This document shows, piece by piece, positions 59,847-64,000 of a stretch of 64,000 bases of DNA (its first letter is position 1; every line of letters begins with the position of its first letter). This DNA is from Sedimentisphaerales bacterium. GTDB taxonomy: Bacteria > Planctomycetota > Phycisphaerae > Sedimentisphaerales > SM23-30. The position numbers and the translations under genes were made by a program. The stretch lies in assembly GCA_016928435.1 (NCBI GenBank), contig JAFGKT010000048.1:116838-180837 (forward strand), written 5' to 3'. Under the pieces are notes generated by a model. That model worked only from the letters and a program-made list of their open reading frames with translations, was not told the DNA's origin and did not search any database.

Positions 59847-60195
59847 GTGAAAATCTTCGACCTGCCGGAGTACCACCCCGGCTGTGATAGTATTCAAATG
59901 GTTAGGCAAGCTCTAGCTCACCCCACAGACTCTAAACCTCTGCGCGAGTTGGCTCGAGGCAAAAAGAGAGTGCTTATTGTCAGCGACGATATTCATCGGC
60001 CGACACCTGTCCACGAATTTGTCCCCGCGATACTCGACGAACTGGGTCAAGCGGGGGTTGACGACAACAAGAATATAGAGTTTATTAATGGCATTTGGCA
60101 CGCATCTGACCACAACTCGTCAAGAAATGGTTCAAGAGCTGGGCAATGACATGCGAAAATACTTGGTCGTTGGATATAAGCATCGAAGGTATTAA
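59847..60195 (+). pseudogene. decayed larA-like (DUF2088) gene fragment
   Basis: The first frame reads MVRQALAHP...LRELARGKKRVLIVSDDIHR then PTPVHEFVPAILDELGQAGV, the N-terminal domain of LarA-type nickel-pincer racemases (LarA: SSDHTRPVPSH). At 60085-60090 one extra base breaks the frame; the shifted frame continues as AFGTHLTTTRQEMVQELGND, the expected A-x-G-x-H-R-x-x-T-x-x-E motif, then stops at 60195. The other 300 or so residues, including the catalytic Lys and His, are gone. Divergent from the decayed FCD regulator. Confidence 0.7.
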
Positions 60196-60226
60196 TATCT
60201 ACCACAAAACACGCTGCAGGTTTCTT

Positions 60227-61342
60227 ATGAGCCGTTTTGGCATAACATTGGACAAAGAGAATAGAAGCGAGCCGCTGTACGAGCAGATTCGTCGGCAGAT
60301 CAGCCAGTTTATAAAGACTAAAAGGCTGCAACCGGGAGAACGGATGCCGACCATCGCAGCCCTGGTGCGTGAATGGAATGTTGATTTCAGCACAATAAAA
60401 TCAGCTTTTGATCTGCTGGAAACCGAAGGCTTGCTTGAATTAGAACCTCGCAAAGGTGCGCGCGTCAAAAATACATTTCAAAAAACGTACAATTTGCTTT
60501 ATGTTAGACTTGGCTTGGACGCCTATGTGCTTGACATATCTGACGGCGCCGAAAGCTACTGTACAGAAACCAACCAAGCATGGCATTGCATAGACACAAG
60601 GATAGACTACGATAAGTATCTGCAAACGATCAGTCATCCACCAAAAGATACAGATGGAATGCTGATTCTTCCTTTGGAATCTCCTGAATGCAAGCAAGCT
60701 GTAAGAAAAGTGATTGACAACGGCATTAGAGTAATCTTCCTGGACCATGTCCTTGACGGAATTTCCGCCAGTTCGGTGGCAGCGGATAACTTCGCCGGCG
60801 GATACCGCGCAACACAACATCTCGCAGAAACCCACCATTTGCCGGTATTCTACGCGGGACAGGTGGACACTTCCAGTACCGCTCGTGACCGCGTAAAGGG
60901 ATGGGCCGTTGCTATGGGCAAACATTACTACAATAAGTCTGATGACTACATAATACCAATCTCGCAATCAGACGCAGACGCCCAAACCTATAAGGACCCA
61001 CTCAAACACCCTAAAGCAACAGCCAATCAGTTCTTCGATACTCAGCAACAAGAAAAATACTGTATTTTAGCCAGCGATGATCATGTCTCCCACGCTTTTT
61101 ATTTAGCTGCTCAAGAAAGAGGTCTCGAAGTCGGAAAGAACGTATTCATCATGGGCTTTAACGATTTACCTCTTTGCAGGAAACTCGAACCGTCCTTGAG
61201 CAGTGTCTCCTTGCCTCGCAAAGAGATTGGCTATGAAGGAGCTAAGCTGCTGCACGAAGAACTGTTAGGTAAATCAAGAACAATTGTTAATAGGATATTG
61301 CCGATCGAGCTAAAACTGCGACAAAGCAGTTTAGGACTCTAG
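60227..61342 (+). CDS. GntR-HTH / LacI-type sensor hybrid regulator
   Basis: A 371-residue regulator. GCAGG precedes the ATG at 60227; the longer frame reaches into the larA remnant and is rejected. Residues 10-75 are a GntR winged helix (EPLYEQIRRQISQFIKTKRL, GERMPTIAALVREWNVDFST, LLETEGLLELEPRKGARV). The rest is a LacI/PBP1-like sugar sensor (GMLILPLESPECKQAVRKVI; SSVAADNFAGGYRATQHLAE; CILASDDHVSHAFYLAAQER; VFIMGFNDLPLCRKLEPSLS). The AraR type of Bacillus has the same domain order. It probably controls the GH78-like gene downstream. Confidence 0.88.
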   Translation: MSRFGITLDKENRSEPLYEQIRRQISQFIKTKRLQPGERMPTIAALVREWNVDFSTIKSAFDLLETEGLLELEPRKGARVKNTFQKTYNLLYVRLGLDAYVLDISDGAESYCTETNQAWHCIDTRIDYDKYLQTISHPPKDTDGMLILPLESPECKQAVRKVIDNGIRVIFLDHVLDGISASSVAADNFAGGYRATQHLAETHHLPVFYAGQVDTSSTARDRVKGWAVAMGKHYYNKSDDYIIPISQSDADAQTYKDPLKHPKATANQFFDTQQQEKYCILASDDHVSHAFYLAAQERGLEVGKNVFIMGFNDLPLCRKLEPSLSSVSLPRKEIGYEGAKLLHEELLGKSRTIVNRILPIELKLRQSSLGL

Positions 61343-61539
61343 AGCTTATCCGCCAGCCGGGGCTACACCCAATCCTCCAGAACCGCCGGCTCAGCACTCT
61401 AACCTGATTCCCTCATAAACACCGCCACAAAAGGGCAAGGCCCCCTGCCCGCGCAAGGTGCCGCAGCTCTCTTTACGCGTCGGCAGCTTTGCGACCTAAA
61501 GCCTTACCCCTCAAAAGAATACAACAATCAGATTGCTGG
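61343..61539. other. gap upstream of the GH78 promoter, no gene seen
   Basis: Contains a GC-rich hairpin GGGCA...TGCCC (near 61434-61451) that could end the regulator transcript, though no T-run follows. No ORF of interest. Confidence 0.35.
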
Positions 61540-61568
61540 TTGACATTGTTACCGCCAGTGGCTCTAAT
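61540..61568 (+). promoter_or_regulatory. sigma70-like promoter of the GH78-like gene
   Basis: TTGACA, 17-base spacer, TCTAAT: perfect -35, optimal spacing, five of six in the -10. Start near 61575 gives a 75-base leader. Confidence 0.65.
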
Positions 61569-61649
61569 GCTAGTTTCAAAACACCATGAATCACCTAGAA
61601 TCGCTTGGATGAACGAATCTTAAAAGTTAGACCAGAAGGAAAACACCTA

Positions 61650-63296
61650 ATGTCATCAACTTTCAATGGCGAACGTAAGGACGACCGGGTTCGCTGCTAT
61701 GTTTTGCCGACGCGAGTAGTATCAACCGAAAACACAACCATCGGGGCAAACAACCCCCAAGCTCTGCTCGAACGCAATGAAGACGTGTGCATTTTGAACT
61801 CAACCGACGGTGTTGATCCCGCGCTTATTCTTGATTTTGGTCGAGAACTGCACGGCGGCGTGAGTATCAACGTGGCCGGCGAAGCATGTCGCTTGGCGGA
61901 CATCAGACTGCGCTTCGGCGAATCGTTGGCTGAAGTGATGGGCCAACCCAACCAGGACCACGCCATTCATGATATCTCCATCTCTATTCCCACTATGTCC
62001 AAGCAAGAATTCGGCATGACCGGCTTTCGTTTTGTGCGAATCGACTTACTATCGAAAAACGACACACTCCCATTACGACAAGTAGAAGCGGTCGCCCTGG
62101 AGAACGACTATCCCTATATAGGCTCCTTCGAATGCAGCGACGAGTTGCTCAATCAGATTTGGCGTATCGGCGCTCGAACGGTTCATCTTTGCTGCCAGGA
62201 CTACATCTTGGACGGCATCAAACGCGACCGACTCGTATGGATGGGCGACATTCATCCACAGTTGCGTGTTATCGCAAACGTATTTGGCAACATCGACATT
62301 GTTCCCGAGTCGCTCGCGTACATGCGTGATCGCACGCCTCCGGCGCATTGGATGAACGGCCTCAGTTCCTATTCGCTCTGGTGGATCATATCCGTTCTAG
62401 ACTGGTATCTTTATACAGGCAATCGAGACTTCCTCCGCCAACAGGCGGATTATCTCAACGCTTTGGTTGACAATCTGCTAATCGCGGTCAAAACTAACCC
62501 AGCCGACCCGCTTCCCGATGCGCAATTCTTGGATTGGCCCAGCGCTGAAGACAAACCAGGCATTGCCGCGGGCCTGCACGGCTTATTAATCTGGGCCTTA
62601 CAGTCCGCGTCACAAATATTCAGCTATCTGGGAACCACTGAAAAACCCAGCAACATTGAACCCGCCCTAAAAGCCTTGCGACTGAATCATCCCAACAATG
62701 TCACCTCCAAACAAATCCGCGCATTGCAAGTATTAGCAGGCATACAAGACGCTCATACCGACAACAGCAGTGTATTGGCTAACAACCCATGCCAAGGGTT
62801 GGGCACTTGGTTCGGCTACTATGTTTTGGAAGCCCGTGCCTTAGCCGGCGACTATGATGGTTGCCTCGACCTTATCCGCGACTACTGGGGCGGCATGGTC
62901 CAACTCGGAGCGACAACCTTCTGGGAACACTTCGACACCGATTGGCTCACCAATGCCGCTCGCATCGATGAGCTAGCTACTAATGGACAAATTGATGTTC
63001 ACGCTCAGTATGGCGCTCATTGTTTCAAGGGATTGCGTCACAGCTTTTGTCACGGCTGGGCCGGAGGCCCCACAGCTTGGCTGAGCGAACACCTACTAGG
63101 CATAAAACGCCTTACCCCCGGCTACAGCGAAATCTCCGTCGTTGCCCCACAAACCAACTTGGAATATATAGAAGGAACAATCCCCACCCCTCATGGCACG
63201 ATCCATATTAAACACACCAAAACCAAAGATGGCACCATAACTTCCCAGATCAATCAACCCCCCAACATCAAAGTCCTTTCCGACGACACACCATAA
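61650..63296 (+). CDS. GH78-like alpha-L-rhamnosidase family protein
   Basis: A 548-residue protein; GAAGGA lies upstream of the ATG at 61650, while a TTG 15 codons earlier has none. A beta-sandwich part (LILDFGRELHGGVSINVAGE) precedes the alpha/alpha barrel: DGIKRDRLVWMGDIHPQLRV, GATTFWEHFD and SFCHGWAGGPTAWLSEHLLG, then a beta C-terminus with YSEISVVAPQ. Classical GH78 enzymes have R-D-E-R-L-G-W-x-G-D, the Glu being the acid; here that position is Asp. It is shorter than most GH78 proteins and has no signal peptide. Probably a cytoplasmic enzyme on rhamnose-containing oligomers. Confidence 0.83.
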   Translation: MSSTFNGERKDDRVRCYVLPTRVVSTENTTIGANNPQALLERNEDVCILNSTDGVDPALILDFGRELHGGVSINVAGEACRLADIRLRFGESLAEVMGQPNQDHAIHDISISIPTMSKQEFGMTGFRFVRIDLLSKNDTLPLRQVEAVALENDYPYIGSFECSDELLNQIWRIGARTVHLCCQDYILDGIKRDRLVWMGDIHPQLRVIANVFGNIDIVPESLAYMRDRTPPAHWMNGLSSYSLWWIISVLDWYLYTGNRDFLRQQADYLNALVDNLLIAVKTNPADPLPDAQFLDWPSAEDKPGIAAGLHGLLIWALQSASQIFSYLGTTEKPSNIEPALKALRLNHPNNVTSKQIRALQVLAGIQDAHTDNSSVLANNPCQGLGTWFGYYVLEARALAGDYDGCLDLIRDYWGGMVQLGATTFWEHFDTDWLTNAARIDELATNGQIDVHAQYGAHCFKGLRHSFCHGWAGGPTAWLSEHLLGIKRLTPGYSEISVVAPQTNLEYIEGTIPTPHGTIHIKHTKTKDGTITSQINQPPNIKVLSDDTP

Positions 63297-63307
63297 CCTT
63301 TCCGTTA

Positions 63308-63339
63308 TGTCGGCATCCGATGCTGACAGATGATTTTTT
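63308..63339 (+). terminator. intrinsic terminator after the GH78-like gene
   Basis: TGTCGGCAT / ATGCTGACA with a 3-base loop (one G-T pair), then TTTTTT after a 5-base gap. It starts 12 bases past the stop codon. Confidence 0.6.
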
Positions 63340-63690
63340 GATACATTCTGGGAGATTTAGTTTTAGGAAACAACTTCCACACGGAATCTTCCTTGCGGCG
63401 TTACGCCCTAAGTCGGCACCGACGCCGCAGCGAACAACCCAAAGTCCATATCAGCATTGAGGTCACCTTCTTCATCGCATTATATGTGCGTTGAAACAAA
63501 GATGCTTGTGGGATTTTTTCGAGGGCTTTGCGGCAGTCGTCCAATTCGTTTTCCTGGGGTAGGCCGTTGTTGAATGGCATGCCAATGTAACAGAGGATAT
63601 CCAAAACGGCATAAGCAGTCTCACATTGCGGCCAGAAGGTGTATGGCCAAATACACAAATCTAGTCGTCATGTATGCAACATAAGGCACC
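63340..63690. other. gap, no convincing gene
   Basis: A second hairpin has arms TGCGGCGT (63394-63401) and ACGCCGCA (63422-63429). A minus-strand frame of 85 codons (63401-63658) has no ribosome site or recognisable family and shares no composition signal with genes; it may be a decayed fragment. Confidence 0.35.
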
Positions 63691-63713
63691 AATTATAAGT
63701 TTAACTTATAATT
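63691..63713. promoter_or_regulatory. 23-bp perfect palindrome, probable operator O1
   Basis: Arms AATTATAAGTT and AACTTATAATT around a single T. Shares the core AAGTT(T/A)AACTT with the site at 63854 and precedes a GntR regulator gene. Confidence 0.6.
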
Positions 63714-63853
63714 AGAAGATAGTGTTTTTGAGGGAGTATTAGGCCCTGATTGAGCATTAACTTTTCTTATGCTGCCAAAATTTGTGGAGGCCTCTATGTG
63801 ACATAAAATCCTGTTTAACAATCAATTACATGGTTATCCGGCTTACGGATTCA

Positions 63854-63870
63854 ATTAAGTTAAACTTAAT
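63854..63870. promoter_or_regulatory. 17-bp perfect palindrome, probable operator O2
   Basis: ATTAAGTTAAACTTAAT, arms of 8 around a central A, 43 bases before the GntR start codon and 163 bases from the first palindrome. Confidence 0.6.
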
Positions 63871-63912
63871 AGCGTTTTTTATTGCACTGTCTCATATATA
63901 TAGAATAGAATT

Positions 63913-64000
63913 ATGGTTATGAAAGCTTCGGTTAAGTCAAATAAAGTAGAGAGGTATGTTAGGCAGCGTATTGTTAGCGGCGATTGGTCCGCGGGTTCAA
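63913..64000 (+). CDS. GntR family regulator, N-terminal fragment (cut by window edge)
   Basis: Only 29 codons are inside the window: MVMKASVKSNKVERYVRQRI then VSGDWSAGS. The V-x-x-Y-V-R-x-x-I-x-x-G-x-x-x-x-G-S start is the first winged-helix segment of GntR proteins. ATG at 63913 and 63919 are both possible; neither has a ribosome site. A TAGAAT box ends just before the first ATG (spacer 18 from TTGCAC), which would make the mRNA nearly leaderless. The two palindromes upstream suggest autoregulation. The domain class of the rest is not visible. Confidence 0.7.
   Translation, partial: MVMKASVKSNKVERYVRQRIVSGDWSAGS

Noticed and set aside
63401..63658. 85-codon minus-strand frame near the right end
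   Set aside because: No ribosome-binding site, no recognisable domain, and it overlaps a hairpin. It may be a decayed fragment but I cannot support a gene.

Overview
The window looks like a chromosomal segment of a planctomycete, probably near the Phycisphaerae. Supporting signs are a PEP-CTERM-type secreted protein, a pseudopilin ending in the planctomycete-style H-x-G-x-x-x-V-L-F-G-D-G-S block, a Rho factor with a long lysine-rich N-terminal extension, many DUF1680/GH78/GH29/GH31/GH4 glycosidases and moderate GC content. This assignment is inference from gene content; no rRNA, tRNA, CRISPR array or replication origin was found.

Layout. 1-5.9 kb: the 3' end of a ferredoxin-fused aldo/keto reductase, a methyltransferase, an orphan nuclease-fold-like protein, a repeat-filled gap, rhuM, and an SLC12-like transporter whose 3' end is decayed. 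6-9 kb: a DUF2752 membrane protein, two paralogous lipoproteins and a glycosyltransferase-like protein. 9.2-14.3 kb: a minus-strand polysaccharide cluster (O-antigen polymerase-like, B12-binding radical SAM, methyltransferase, GT2). 15-22.4 kb: a DUF481 protein, then rho, coaE, traX-like and polA, with an intrinsic terminator after rho. 22.8-26 kb: an anchored coiled-coil protein, a candidate ~105-nt small RNA with an anti-Shine-Dalgarno-like stretch, and a PEP-CTERM protein.

26-36 kb is a carbohydrate region: apiosidase-like DUF4038 enzyme, AraC regulator, GH4 (CHSV motif), aldo/keto reductase, GH29 and GH31. None has a signal peptide, so imported oligosaccharides are probably finished in the cytoplasm. 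36-37 kb has a pseudopilin. From about 37.2 to 49.2 kb the plus strand turns from C-rich to G-rich, beginning beside an IS3-type OrfA remnant. This block carries two GH43-like propellers, a Sel1-repeat protein, nnrE, a DUF486 protein, and the most unusual locus of the window: a divergent AraC regulator facing a five-gene operon (ribulose-phosphate-3-epimerase/UroD fusion, SIS sugar-phosphate isomerase, second UroD-like protein, PfkB kinase, propeller glycosidase). This reads as an uncharacterised sugar-phosphate pathway that uses two non-heme UroD-like proteins.

49.3-57.3 kb is a Cu/Ag-type efflux operon (cusC-cusB-cusA order) with a divergent metal-binding lipoprotein. 57.5-64 kb returns to glycan use: GH127/DUF1680, a decayed FCD regulator and a decayed larA back to back, a GntR-LacI hybrid regulator, a GH78-like enzyme with a good promoter and terminator, and at the window edge the start of a GntR regulator preceded by two related palindromes.
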